Shown in pieces: positions 26,101-36,530 of a DNA stretch of 64,000 nt. The notes under the pieces are model-generated. The model did not search any database. It was not told where the DNA came from and saw only the letters and a program-made list of their open reading frames with translations. The stretch lies in the NCBI GenBank assembly GCA_964030475.1, contig CAXIPT010000001.1, positions 13,929,216 through 13,993,215 on the forward strand, given 5' to 3'. Position numbers and translations under genes: made by a program. The DNA is from Tethya wilhelma. Lineage: Eukaryota > Porifera > Demospongiae > Tethyida > Tethyidae. Position 1 is the stretch's first letter, and every line of letters starts with the position of its first letter.

Positions 26101-29100
26101 TTATTTACGGTGTCCTAGTGTGGGATGTCCCCCCTCATATTGTCCCCCCGGACATTATTCACTAGAGAATTTTGTCCCCCCGGACATTATTCACTAGTGA
26201 ATTTTGTCCCCCCGGACATTATTCACTAGTGAATATTGTCCCCCCTCAGTGAATAATGTCCCCCCTTCCAAATGATGCCAAATAATGGCAATGGTGAGAA
26301 AACAGTATTTTTCAAGGGGGGACAAAATTCACTAGTGAATTTTGTCCCCCCTCCCAAACTCTTCCACACAAATCGCATGCAGCTTAGCTGCATTCTAGGC
26401 TCAGCTTAGTCAGCTACGCAGCTAGGAAGGCCTGAAACTCGGACCAGGTCCAAATTACCTGCAGCATGACATTGTAATAGTGTGTAGGCTAAAAGCTTCA
26501 GTACTACCTGCCCTCCCTCCAAACGTTAACTTCAAAGTTTAAAATGTTAGCCCGGTGGGCTAGCTCACAAAATTAATAGTTGCTGCACAATAAGCGGGAG
26601 GGGCTAAGATTGCCACACGTTCTTAGTAGGGTGCATGGTGCACAGCGCTGCAGCGACTGCTGGCTAAAAACGCTGGCAAGAGTGTTGAGACTGTTTTATC
26701 TATGCCAGAGCTCTTTATAGTATACTTTTGGAGGGGGGGACATTATTCACTAAGGGGGACACTATTCACTAGTGAATAATGTCCGGGGGGGACATTATTC
26801 ACTAGTGAATTATGTCCGGGGGGACAAAATTCACGGGGGGACATTATTCACTGCGACAACGGTATTTCTATTTACACGCGCGCACGCAAAATTGAAGAAC
26901 ATTGAAAGAGCTAGACGTGCACAGATTGACTCTGAAAAGTCCTACAAACATATGCTTCAAGTTAGTTGTTGCTTTAGTCTAACAGTACTGGCAGTCTACC
27001 ACTCACAGTCAGCTCAGCCTGACAGTATTTCCACTCATGTCGTCAGCTAAGCATAACAGTACTGCCACTCATAGTCAGCTCAGCCTAGCTTGTTTCTTCA
27101 CTCCTTCCCAGGCAAATGGGCAGCCAGCCTGCATGCTTGTGGTCTTGAGTTGTACTTTATATGACATAACTTGTTTTATAGGCTAGAATCATTTCAATTT
27201 TGCCCATATTAACAAGAGTAGATATAATCATACTCTTATTTTATACTTTGTACTAGCATAGTCCTGTGAATGAAGATCCTTCGCTCAGGCTCGCCCAACG
27301 ATGTTTTCCATCTGACTAGTAGTATACGGACAATGTGCACGTCCGTGTCACGTTCGTTTCAAATAAATTTGTATTGCTGCATATGGACTTCCAGTACACT
27401 GGCGATCTGACTGATGAGTACAAAGCAGAGTGCACTACAATGACATTGTATAATAGTTACTCATTGTGGTTACTATACAAACAACACCTGGTGTACCCAA
27501 GGGCTAGCCTTGTGCCCAGGCTCCTCCTTTGCGAGGGAGGAGCCTGGGAACAGGGCTACCCAAGGGCAGGTACAAATGGTTGTACAGTAGAACCTTGGTT
27601 ATCCAGACCTCGTTTAACCGGAACCTCAATTATTCAGATCGAGCTGGAAGGCCAAAATTCGGTTAATTAGAACAAAACTTATAGGCTCTGCCCACTTTTC
27701 AAGCTTGGCGCTTGCACGTGTCAGCCAAAATTTGAGTGATTCAAGTCTAAACGAAGAAAAATACAATCTACCAGTGTTGTGAGATGCTAAATAGTGAGAA
27801 AAACCATCGTGGCTATATACTGCTATAGTGCTGCTAGAACCAGTATAAAATTTATCATTTCGATTATCCGGACTTTTCGCTTATCCGGCTATTATTATTA
27901 TTCTTGCTACTAGAGCTACGTGAGAAAGAGAGAGCTAGCAACTATGGTGGTTAGCCAGTGAAATGTGTTTTAATATTCCAAACCTTTACAATTTCTTGCA
28001 TTCTTGAAAAGGTTGGTACTGCAGGATCATTGCATGATCTTACAGCTATAGCAGAGAGGTGAGATTGAACAAACAGAGATGTGATATCATCATCTTACAC
28101 CTCCACACGCAGTATTTACAGCTTCCCTATCTCGCACCAAAGAGAGTGGCTTGGAACTAAAGCACTCTTGACCTTTCTTAGGCCTCTTTACTTGATTTGG
28201 TTGGATTTTTGTGTTTTCTTTCTCTAATTAAAGTGCCACTAAAAAATAATTATGACCCTGGAAGGCGCATTTTAGGGAGATCAAAAAATTCATTTGGAGT
28301 CCAGGTGGCGCATTTTCCCCATATATTTTGGTATGTTTGGAGGTAAAATTGCATGTTTGAGGCGTCCAATCTGCAGGACGACCTACAATTTTCAGTCACA
28401 CCAGGAAATGAAAAATGCACCCGGAAGTGGGATTTGTATGGAGAAATTTTAAGATGGCCGCCTGAAAAGCTCTTGAAACAAGTCGACACTACAAAAAAAG
28501 GGCACTCGGTTCCTGCCCTTGAAATGTCTCTAGATTCTGTCTACGAGGCATTTAAAGCCTCCTTTGCTTGAATTTTGCCACATGTTCAACAATACCTTTT
28601 CCCAGCTGTAAGTACCAAACAAAATTAGTTGGTTTTACCATTTTTAAAAGCTTTCACAGGACACTGTATTGAACTGTATACCAAAGTATTGTTGTATTTC
28701 TTACTATTTATGATTGTCACTATTTCTAATGCTCTGTTTTATTCATGCCACAGCAGGAACTGCTCCCTCATGTTTTGATGATTATTGAGCTGTGTCATTT
28801 TCAGAACAAATGGGCACTATAGAAAAGAACCCCCAATCAGTTAAAATAGATTGATAGCTAGGATACGGCATTATGGTATTTAACATATTAAAAAGTGCAT
28901 TTGATTTTCTGTGAAATAGGAGAAATATTCAAGGGTAAAGATTGGAAATTGTTCAATTTCATGGTTCTGAAACTATGAGTGCACGTGCGAAGTAGGTGTG
29001 ACGTAAAACGTGAATAATAGAATTAGTGCATGTGCAGCTGCCAAGAACTCGGTATATTTGTTACACTAAGCAGTCGCAATCTTATGGATAGAAATTATGC

Positions 29101-29736
29101 GAAACCAGAATGCACGTGTTTCCCGGCTGTGACTAAAAATGTATGGGAAATTGTAGGTAGTCGTGCAGACTGGTCCAGAGGGCCCAGGTGGCACATATTT
29201 GGAGGGGTGCCTTAATTAGAGTCTATATGGTATGTCAGTAACATCCTCCATATGCATGTTTCCTGACAATGCACAGCTTCACATTTTAATTCAATCTTAC
29301 CATAGGCTGGACAGAGGTTGCCCTTTACAGCATCCATAACTTCAAGAGTGTGAAACACTTTAGCCAGTCCAGCAAATGTAGTCTTTTTAATGTCAAACCA
29401 CCAAATAAACACATCAGTCAAACATTGCTGAGCAAAACTGGGTTTGTTGTGATTGTCCAATTGAATCTCATCCAGCTTGTACTTTGGAACACCAAGTTGA
29501 ATGCCTAGCTCTTTCCATTTAGCTGCCAAAGGTAGTTTCACTAGCTCTGATAAGAAACTAGGAGGAATTTTACCTAAAAACAACCATCGATGATAATAAA
29601 TTATAATTTTTGCATAAAATTAATTATAAACAAACTCACTGTGGTCAGGCCCAGGATTAGTCTCAACATCTCCAGACAATAACAGTAGCAGAGTAAGAGA
29701 CACTGCTAGTCTGTAAACTGTGTAAGAGAAATTCAT
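17130..29736 (-). CDS. NLR-type receptor 1: hydrophobic/2A leader, two Death domains, NACHT, repeat region
   Basis: Four exons join in phase: 29736-29640, 29573-29301, 21214-20927, 20449-17130, about 1325 residues. Exon 1 encodes MNFSYTVYRLAVSLTLLLLL followed at once by SGDVETNPGP, a canonical 2A motif. Exon 2 (FLSELVKLPLAAKWKELGIQLGVP) and exon 3 (MACKWKDVGHELGVPEDIL) are Death-fold domains. Exon 4 holds NACHT with Walker A GAPGVGKTT and Walker B VLLIFDGFDEL. After NACHT come three related 130-150 residue blocks (W-x-x-I/L-x-L-x-C and LLxFxxKVS patterns), probably diverged leucine-rich repeats. NLRs are innate immune sensors; ligand unknown. The 8.1-kb second intron is filled with elements. 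Joining distant exons 1-2 to 3-4 is inferred from phase and the same order in NLR 2. Confidence 0.8.
21245..21642. mobile_element. MITE with ~110-bp inverted arms
   Basis: The left arm (AAATTTCAAAAAAATAAGTA, then GTGTAGGAATGGGCAGTGCA and on to CATGACTACTTCATTTTTAT) returns as its reverse complement at about 21540-21642. The interior is short and noncoding. It lies 30 bp upstream of the NLR 1 exon 3 acceptor. The same arm recurs at 63890-63996. Confidence 0.88.
22996..23477. mobile_element. MITE nested in an older repeat
   Basis: The left end GGGTGTGCAATATGAAAAAT and the right end ATTTTTCATGTTGCACACCC are inverted copies, with arms about 110 bp that include the GCGCGCCTTCAA / TTGAAGGTGCGC segment. 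The related repeat at 34.97 kb runs across this point without it. Confidence 0.8.
23615..23909. repeat. Satellite-bearing hairpin (about 30-bp unit, 8 direct copies plus one inverted)
   Basis: The unit GCCCCTCTCTAATATTCGCT plus a variable CCACATGTATGCTCA spacer occurs about eight times. The last copy is inverted (AGCGAATATTAGAGAGGGGC) and followed by GGCTACGCGAGACTA, which is the reverse complement of the left end TAGTCTTGCGTAGCC. So an array has grown inside an inverted-repeat element. Confidence 0.9.
24842..24986 (+). other. Possible short gene start inside NLR intron
   Basis: A promoter-like GTGACGTCATTC (24869-24880) precedes an ATG at 24890 that reads MAEARRQRR up to a GTGAGT donor. After a TTACAG acceptor (near 24950) a second open stretch reads HGCFRCQAWRSRMDI before GTAGGC. 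I could not find a convincing third exon, so this may be chance. Confidence 0.2.
25131..25465. repeat. Imperfect direct repeat, two copies of about 165 bp
   Basis: Both copies contain TATTTTTG, ATAGCCT, TCCTCTAACTG, AACAACTTTTT, TTGCATGCAAG, CTCAGAAAATGGCCCTA and GTTTACAACC in the same order, with about 20 percent difference by eye. No protein is evident. Confidence 0.75.
26117..26856. mobile_element. Element with repeated GTCCCCCC / GGACATTATTCACTAGTG termini
   Basis: The left 160 bp has four repeats of TTGTCCCCCCGGACATTATT followed by CACTAGTGAA. The right 125 bp has the same motif inverted (GGGGGGACATTATTCACTAG). The roughly 460-bp interior has no coding capacity. The CACTAGTG palindrome recurs at every copy. 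Confidence 0.75.
27494..27567. mobile_element. Tiny hairpin element with 11-bp target duplication
   Basis: TACCCAAGGGC occurs at 27494-27504 and again at 27557-27567. Between them is a 52-bp hairpin from TAGCCTTGTGCCCAGGCTCC to its near reverse complement ending GGGAACAGGGC. Same terminal pattern as the elements at 13.4, 41.9, 48.8 and 51.3 kb. Confidence 0.85.
27583..27897. mobile_element. Degenerate pogo/Tigger-like remnant
   Basis: TACAGTAGAACCTTGGTTAT followed by CCAGACCTCG and TTAACCGGAA is the familiar terminus of pogo-type elements. ATTATCCGGACTTTTCGCTT recurs near 27870. No transposase is left. Confidence 0.45.
28200..29200. other. Intronic stretch without recognisable gene
   Basis: This belongs to the NLR 1 second intron. 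A 72-codon open frame at 28353-28571 on the plus strand has no features I recognise and no exon partners. I see no clear inverted repeat. Confidence 0.4.
29647..29673 (-). other. 2A ribosome-skipping motif GDVETNPGP, NLR 1
   Basis: Nine codons on the minus strand encode GDVETNPGP, which fits the consensus D-(V/I)-E-x-N-P-G-P. It directly follows the leucine-rich core of the N-terminal hydrophobic segment. In known 2As the ribosome releases the chain after NPG and resumes at P; here that would free a 29-residue leader from the receptor. Confidence 0.93.
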
Positions 29737-29929
29737 AGCACAGCCTCCACTTTTCACATAACTGATTTGAAGACTTATTTTTGAGTGGCAGAAAAGATTC
29801 GGGACACGCTATCTAGTTAGCCTCGTTCTCGTTCTCGTTCTCGTTAGCCTGGTTCGTTCGTGACTACTGGCATGCTTCGGGAATATTTTCTTCGGAAGGA
29901 GAGGGCCTGGTACCAGTAGGATGAGGAGT

Positions 29930-30125
29930 CTAATGCACGCACCAGAGCGGAAATCCAATATCCACCGGCGTGGCCTGGGCAAAATCAAGAGTTCTCAGCT
30001 GTTGATTCGATGGAGCCTTCAATGTCATCAGAGATGTTTCCATTTTTACAATCCTCTCTTCCTTGAATGACTTTGGGATATACACAAAACCACAAGGATA
30101 TGTGAAAGTAGGTTGAAGAGGAGCC
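29930..30125. pseudogene. Rearranged AKR exon fragment
   Basis: On the plus strand, CTCAGCTGTTGATTCGATGG plus AGCCTTCAA copies the start of an AKR exon 7. Immediately after, the rest of the same exon appears inverted: on the minus strand it reads CGFVYIPKSFKEERIV. It therefore is an internally inverted fragment. It lies next to the partial coiled-coil gene copy. Confidence 0.75.
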
Positions 30126-30209
30126 AAAATTTTATTATAGTATTATTATTACAATAATATAATTATAATTACATAAGGGGTAGTTAACCTGTACACTCAT
30201 TGAGTTTAT

Positions 30210-31035
30210 TCATGACACTAGAGTGTTTTCAGTTTTCTTATGTTCCTAAAAATTGGAGTGCATTGATCAACCACATTGCTGTAGTATTATTAATTTTAAT
30301 CCTTACTTGTAAACGTAAGACAGCTGCCTCTAAGTTGGTAATGAAATCATCTAATGTCTCTTCATAGCTGGTCAATTCAAACTGCAAAAAGTGAGGGGGA
30401 AACTGTTTTACGCAAGAAACAAAACACCAAGTAAGAAGAGTTGCTGGGGTCAAGATGACTCGGACCTTCTTACCAAGGTTTCATGTTGAGTTGCTTGAAA
30501 GTGTGAGGCTCTCTCAATCCTCTCTCCAGTGTGGACTGCATGAGAGTGATACAATTGGAATGAGGTCCTCTAATTGGATTTATGGCAAACTATAAGACAT
30601 ACCATCTATTCTTGAGGTTTCCAGTATACAAGCCATTCTCTCACTGTATAGGTAGATATACAACATTGTCTGATAGCACCAATTGAATTTTTAATACTCA
30701 CTTTTCAAATTTGACATCATCTAATCTTTGCTGTAAGGTGTCCAGAAGTTGGTTTCTTTCACTGACAATAGCTAATGTTGATATAAAGTGATGTTTCAAA
30801 TTCTGTGAAAAATTTTCATTTTCAGTTCTAACCTTGATAAGAGCTTATTTCTTCTCTAATTTGTCTGTTACTTTCCTGTGTAGTGTATGTGCATGGGTTT
30901 ATGTCTCACTATTACATGTTTCATGTGTACATAAAAAACAACAACAACAACAAACATTGCAACATAAACATACACTTGCAACAATGTCATATGAGGAAGA
31001 CATTTTCTCACCTTACACTGGCTGATCTCTTCAAT
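30210..31035 (-). pseudogene. Partial duplicate of the coiled-coil gene (3' exons)
   Basis: This repeats 38624-39425 closely: exons encoding IEEISQCK, NLKHHFISTLAIVSERNQ, the FELTSYEETLDDFITNL exon and the terminal EHKKTENTLVS with stop at 30210-30212. It is cut at the single n (31036), where NLR 2 sequence begins. Here the NLKHHF exon is fully open, unlike the 39-kb copy. Confidence 0.8.
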
Positions 31036-31036
31036 N

Positions 31037-34000
31037 TTTGGAAGCTTCTCTATGCTTCTGATCCTTCTAGCTGCAGTATCTCCTGCAATATTTCGTGTGT
31101 GACGCTTAATAGCATGCAATGCAAAGATGTTGTACAACTCTGTTAGTGTCTTGGGGAGGACAAAGTTCTCTTGCTGGTAGACAAAAAGCATAATTGCACA
31201 ATTTAGAGGAATATAGCAAAGGGACATGATATCTAGACGTTCATGAAGCTGGGTACAGAGTTCCTGAGCTTTCTCTGGATTATCAATAATGGTCTTCATG
31301 ATACATTCTTTAATCATTTTTTCAGTGAATCCTAAAACCTCAATGTGACGATTAATTGAAGACAGCTCTTGCAACCCGACTGATGCATAAGGTCGTGATG
31401 TTACAACAACAGAGCATTTAGTTAGTACCTTACCTTCAATAATATTCATAAAAAATGAACCGCGTGATCTTTCTGCTGCACTAAGCTCATCAAAGCCATC
31501 AAATATCAGTAGAACTCGCTTACCACTTGTCTTTCGAATATGTCTCACCACAGACTGATGTATGTCGGGATCATCATGATAGAAAAAATCATCAATTGAG
31601 CTAGCCTGAGACACTGATCTGTCTCGCAAATGAAGCAAGACTACCAGATCATAATCTTGAAGAAGCACACCATTCGCCCAGTCTTGAGTAAACTTACGGC
31701 TTAGAGTGGTTTTTCCAACTCCTGGTGCTCCATCAATTAGGACACGAAGAGAAAGCTTTCCGCCAGCAAAACAATGCAGAGGCTTTAATATTTGCGTAGT
31801 TTGCATCTCGGTTTTTTCATCACTTCTACCAGCTAATATTTTATCTACATTTCCACGCACATAATCCTTTTGTACTTCTTTAATAGATTCATATTTGTCA
31901 GCATACACACCACGTTGACGTGGTATCAAAGCTAGTCGTATGAACTGTCCTCCCAGAGAGGGGGGCCAGTCTGAGTCAGAGAGCACGGGTTGAGCTAGGT
32001 AGATCTCTCGTAAGTACTCACTGTACCTTACAATACACTCTGGAAGTTCAGGCCTTGATTCAGGTAGTTTATAAAAATCAATATTACCTGTATGCGTGCA
32101 TGGATAAAATCATAAGATTACAAATTTAATATAGCATATATACACATATATACGCATGTATGGTAAGCTGCATAAGGAACACTAGTGTCCTAATAACTGT
32201 TCATGTCTCACTAAATTGTGTCTGGTGGGATGTATATTCTATACTAATTCTAGGCTATAGGCTATAGGATCTGTTGCCTATATAGTAGTATTCTTCTTGA
32301 GCATTTATATTAGCGAAATGGAGGACATCAATTCCCTAGTCAGACACACATCTATAATTATTTGCGTCTCGCTGGACATAATCCTACAGGGATGTTACCG
32401 GGGAAAGAGGTACAGTCCTAGACCCTATACATTTTACTGGGGAAAGAGGCACAGTCCTAGACCCTACCTTTTCACCGGGGAAACTTGAGGCACAGTCCTA
32501 GACCCTACCTTTTCACAAGGGGAAAGAGGTACAGTCCTAGACCCTACCGTTTCACCAGGGGAAAGAGGCACAGTCCTAGAGTCACCGGGGGAAAGAGGCT
32601 GAGTTGTAGACCCTACCTTTCTATCAGCAGAAAGAGGCAGGATCTAGGACTAGACTAACACCGAGCTATAGAATATTGGACATTATAAAACACCAAGAAT
32701 CATCATGCAACCTAGCTTTAGGAACAACAAAATAATGTTGTTGTTTTTTTTTATATAAAACATAGACATACCACAATCATATTATGTGACACAGTCTCAC
32801 ACATTTTATACCATTATGAAAATGGATTTCTTTCATTTCCTTTTCCATATCATGTTCACCAAGTCCATGAAGAGCCTTTATAAATATCTGAAGGTTTGCA
32901 ATAGCAGTTGGGCTGCCTTTTTTCCACAATTCCAGTGTTTTCAAGAAGCACCATTGATCAGAATCAATCTCAGAAATTGAGTGCTTCTGTTGGTCTTGTT
33001 TAATGCCATCCAAAATATCTTCAGTTACACCTAACTCATGACCAACATCTTTCCACTTGCTGGCCATTGAAAATTTCATATTTTTTTCAAAAGGTGAACT
33101 TGGAGCTGCGTGTAATGTAAATTTGAAATATTTTGTTGCAGTCAAATTAATCACAAGAATTATGAAAACAGAAGTAGAGTATATCATTAACCCTTGGTGC
33201 GCACATGTACAGCAAGGGTTATGGTTGTCGTTTTGTCTGTCTGTCTGTGTGTTTGTTCACTCTATATCTCAAAAATGGTAGCTCCAGTCATCAACGCGAC
33301 AAACCATGGTAAAATAATTGAGATTATCTAAAAAAACTTATATGTAGCATTTATTTAACAAAACCTGTAGTTTCTGAGATCTGAGGCTTTCTGAGTGCTA
33401 AGCTTTGAGGCCATATGCACCTGCTGATCACACCCATTTGTTAGTGTGCCTCATTTACACTGTATATTAGCAAACTCTGTGCTATCTTATGTCATTCGGC
33501 TTAATAGATATGTGGCTTTTCACACAAAATTTATTTTCAACAAAAAGAATTGACTGAAAGATGAATGTGACAGAACGAGATGAGGGTAAGCTCACTTACT
33601 TGGTAGGTAAGTTTAGCGAGCAACAACACATATTCTTAAGCATGCTGTTTGCTCTTCTTATAAGCATGCTTGCTGTTTTGGCATATTAGACTCATTTATA
33701 CATAATAGGTATCCTGGTTTAATGAGTCACAGCATCATGCAAATATGTGTATGCCCTAGAGAATATAGGTCCATTGCACATGACACCACAAGTCAGACTG
33801 AGTATGTTGACATCAGCAAAGTCTATCCAGAAATCGGACATATCTTGGAGTATCATCTATATATGCCTTCATGGAGCTCTTGATACAGTTTATACTGTAA
33901 CTTTATAACTTGAACGCATAATAGTTAGGAAAAACAAAGAATAGGCACTAGTATTACAATCTTTTTTGCATGCTGCTGCTGCAAAAGTTTAGAGTTTTCA

Positions 34001-36256
34001 GTGTTTTTATCTCCCATAATATGCCTTTTGGGCATTGCCTATTACACTCAAAAATTTCCATATCTTAGCTTGTAAGAGTCAAAAGTACATACACAATAGC
34101 AGTTGTAAAGTGTTCGTTTATACATAATAGCAGCAATAACATTGTCATCATAATGAGAATACAGGCATTCAATCGAGGCAATCAAGGTTACTTAATCTTA
34201 ACCATAATTGGCAAAATGAGTACAATACTTGACACAATGAAATGACACACAAAATTCATGAGATTATCCTCTCTCTTGATTTACTTCCACCCACTAATAC
34301 TCAATATTCAGGAAAGGTTCTGGGTACCAGAAATGTAGGCACTCCTCTGCCAAGGGTTAATCGTGTTCCCTGACAATGCACAGTCTCACAATCATATTTG
34401 GGTTATTATCCTATGTGGCAGCGTGCTCGCACACACCGGGATATAGTTTTTGGTCTGGGCCATAATTTGATGTCCGCAATTTTTTTGGCCTGCTTGGGCT
34501 TTAGGGGTCTCTTTAATGTCAAAAAAAGTTGCCTGTAGGTGGTCAGCAATGCAAAGGGACATTTTAGAAGCTAGAAAAATGCTTGTTTTCCTTGTTTATG
34601 ATTGCAGAAATGGCGATTTGCTGTTTCTGCACTCTTTCATGCTATATGGCCACTTTAGATTACGCAGGTAGCAGGTAATCCGTATACTTTCCCATTGTAG
34701 TATCCAGAATTTGCATTCATGACAGGTACTGTAAACTGGGGGAATTCCAAAAGTTTTTTCTGGCATGGTAATATATCGAAAAAGACAGTTACCGATTTTT
34801 CCAGTGATAGAGCAGAAGTACCAGCAGTAATGAAAGCAGCTACGGTGCATAAGCCTCGGCACACTCCACTAGCATGCACAACTAAACATGTATGCATTAG
34901 TCTCACTAGCCAGACTCTCTGAAAAAATAGGCTAGTGAGCCTCGGACTAACTGAGAGGTGCCAGCCCGACAAATTCTAGCCTGCTGCAATCAAGAATGTA
35001 CTGAGCTGTGGTCAGCCTAGTTATAATAATCTTTGTTTAGAAATTCATTGATGCTTGTGGTACTTGAATGCACAATGACTGATCATAAGGAGGAATTATC
35101 TCACTATTATCACACAAAGGAGGAATTATCTTTATAGTGAGATAATGCTTTGTGTAGAAGTTTCCATCATAGTAGTAGGTTAGTTGTGTGTGTTATTATT
35201 CAACTTGCAACCCGGGGCATTGAGTTACATACCTGTCCAAGCAGCTAAGCCAGCCAAACTCAAGTCCTTCTAGGAGTCCATCAGGATTCAAGCTCTACTG
35301 TTTCTAGATAACGCACACTATATGGGGCGTGATTGATGGGTGCAGTTTCAACGCTAAGTGCTCAGAGAAGCACAAAAGCCTCAAATCTCAGAAACTACAG
35401 CATTTTGCAAGATTCTACACAACAAATTTTTAGATAATTTCGATTCATGAACGTAAGTACCTTCCATTTAGACTCTGGAGCTGCCGTTCTTCAGATAATC
35501 TAGTAACAGACAGACAGATACACAGACGAAACGACTACCGTAATCCTCTGCACATGCTACGCATGCACCGAGGCTTAACTAGCTTCTATAAACGGCTTAA
35601 AAAGATTTGCTTGGATCTAGACTCCAGCAAAATGTCCATTATTCTGGAATTACCCCAGTTTACCTTATGGCTGTATTGTCTATGTATTTAACTTTAGTTT
35701 ACAGAGTCAGCTCAGTAGCTACAAGGACTGTCAAGCAGAGCTCCTTCAAGTAAGGTACTTGTAGCATACGGGGTACAAGCCTCTAAGCTCTTGTTTTTAT
35801 AATAATTAATCTTACCATAGGCTGGACAGAGAATCTCCTTCCCAGCATCAATAACTTCAAGCGTGTGAAGCACTTTAGCCAGTGCAACAAATGTTGTATT
35901 AGTTTTATTGTCAAACCACAAATTAAACACATCAGTAAAGCATTGCTGAGCAAAACTGGGTTTGTTGTGATTATTCAATTGTATCTCATCCAGCTTGTAC
36001 TTTGGAACACCAAGTTGAATGCCTAGCTCTTTCCATTTAGCTGCCAAAGGTAGTTTCACTAGCTCTGATAAGAAACTAGGAGGAATTTTACCTAGAAACA
36101 AAACAAAATCAATGATATTTATAATAATATTTTGCCCATAAAATTATAAACAGACTCACTGCGGTCAGGCCCAGGATTAGTCTCAACATCTCCAGACAAT
36201 AACAGTAGCAGAGTAAGGGACACTGCTAGTCTGTAAACCGAATAAGAGAAATTCAT
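31037..36256 (-). CDS. NLR-type receptor 2, 3' truncated at an assembly join
   Basis: Same design as NLR 1: exon 1 36256-36160 (MNFSYSVYRLAVSLTLLLLL then SGDVETNPGP), exon 2 36091-35816 (Death, AAKWKELGIQLGVP), exon 3 33105-32812 (Death, MASKWKDVGHELGVTEDIL), exon 4 from 32087 (NACHT, GAPGVGKTT, VLLIFDGFDEL). All exon phases match NLR 1. Coding stops after RSIEKLP at the single n (31036), so the rest of NACHT and the repeat region are missing. It is either a truncated paralogue or a mis-joined contig. The intron between exons 2 and 3 carries about 2.4 kb of elements. Exons are highly similar to NLR 1, indicating tandem duplication. Confidence 0.8.
32395..32660. repeat. Tandem array of about 38-bp units
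   Basis: GGGGAAAGAGG(T/C)ACAGT, CCTAGACCCTACCTTTTCAC repeats about six times with drift. The unit resembles the terminal sequence of the element at 53.9-54.6 kb (CCTAGACCCCACCTCTTTCG), so it may be an amplified element end. Confidence 0.8.
33189..34360. mobile_element. Non-autonomous element flanked by TTAA, piggyBac-like
   Basis: The left edge reads TTAACCCTTGGTGCGCAC and the right edge CCAAGGGTTAA, an 11-bp perfect inverted end including TTAA. TTAA targets and CCC termini are typical of piggyBac elements. About 1.17 kb with no transposase frame. Confidence 0.6.
34361..35580. repeat. Related dispersed element in opposite orientation
   Basis: The reverse complement of 35320-35560 shares TGTAGTTTCTGAGAT(C/T)TGAGGC and the GTCTGTCTGT region with 33230-33400. 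The right edge GCACCGAGGCTTAA also ends in TTAA. It contains GTGCATAAGCCTCGG near 34848 and a short hairpin near 34890-34930. No coding capacity. Confidence 0.55.
36167..36193 (-). other. 2A ribosome-skipping motif GDVETNPGP, NLR 2
   Basis: Identical 2A peptide in the same position as in NLR 1, after a nearly identical hydrophobic leader. Conservation of the motif in both paralogues argues for function. Confidence 0.93.
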
Positions 36257-36454
36257 AGCACAGCGCAGCCTTCACTTTTAGCATAGCCTTGCGCCTATGT
36301 ACCAAAGCAGTACTAGTCCCAAAGCGGAAATCCTATAGATCTAGACCCGTTGCACGTGACGTCACAGGTCACATGACATAAAAAAAGTCAGCCATCGACA
36401 ACTAGCCTCGTTCCCAGGCTCCTCCTTCGCGAATATTTTCTTCGGGGTCGTTGT

Positions 36455-36530
36455 AAAAGCTGGACTCTGGACTCTGGACTGGACTGTGGACTGGACTCTG
36501 GACTCTAGTTTGGACTGGAATTTGGACCAC
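36455..36530. repeat. GGACT-rich minisatellite
   Basis: Units such as GGACTCTGGACT and GGACTGGACTGT repeat irregularly between NLR 2 and the transposase relic. Confidence 0.8.

Noticed and set aside
28353..28571. 72-codon open frame in the NLR intron
   Set aside because: No recognisable domain, no splice partners and repeat-rich surroundings.
29640..29736. 2A motif as a sign of an integrated virus
   Set aside because: It is followed in phase by Death-domain and NACHT exons with normal introns, and the same exon occurs in a paralogue. No viral replication or capsid sequence is nearby.
32395..32660. CRISPR-like or coding repeat
   Set aside because: Units are contiguous, drift in length and hold no sustained frame.
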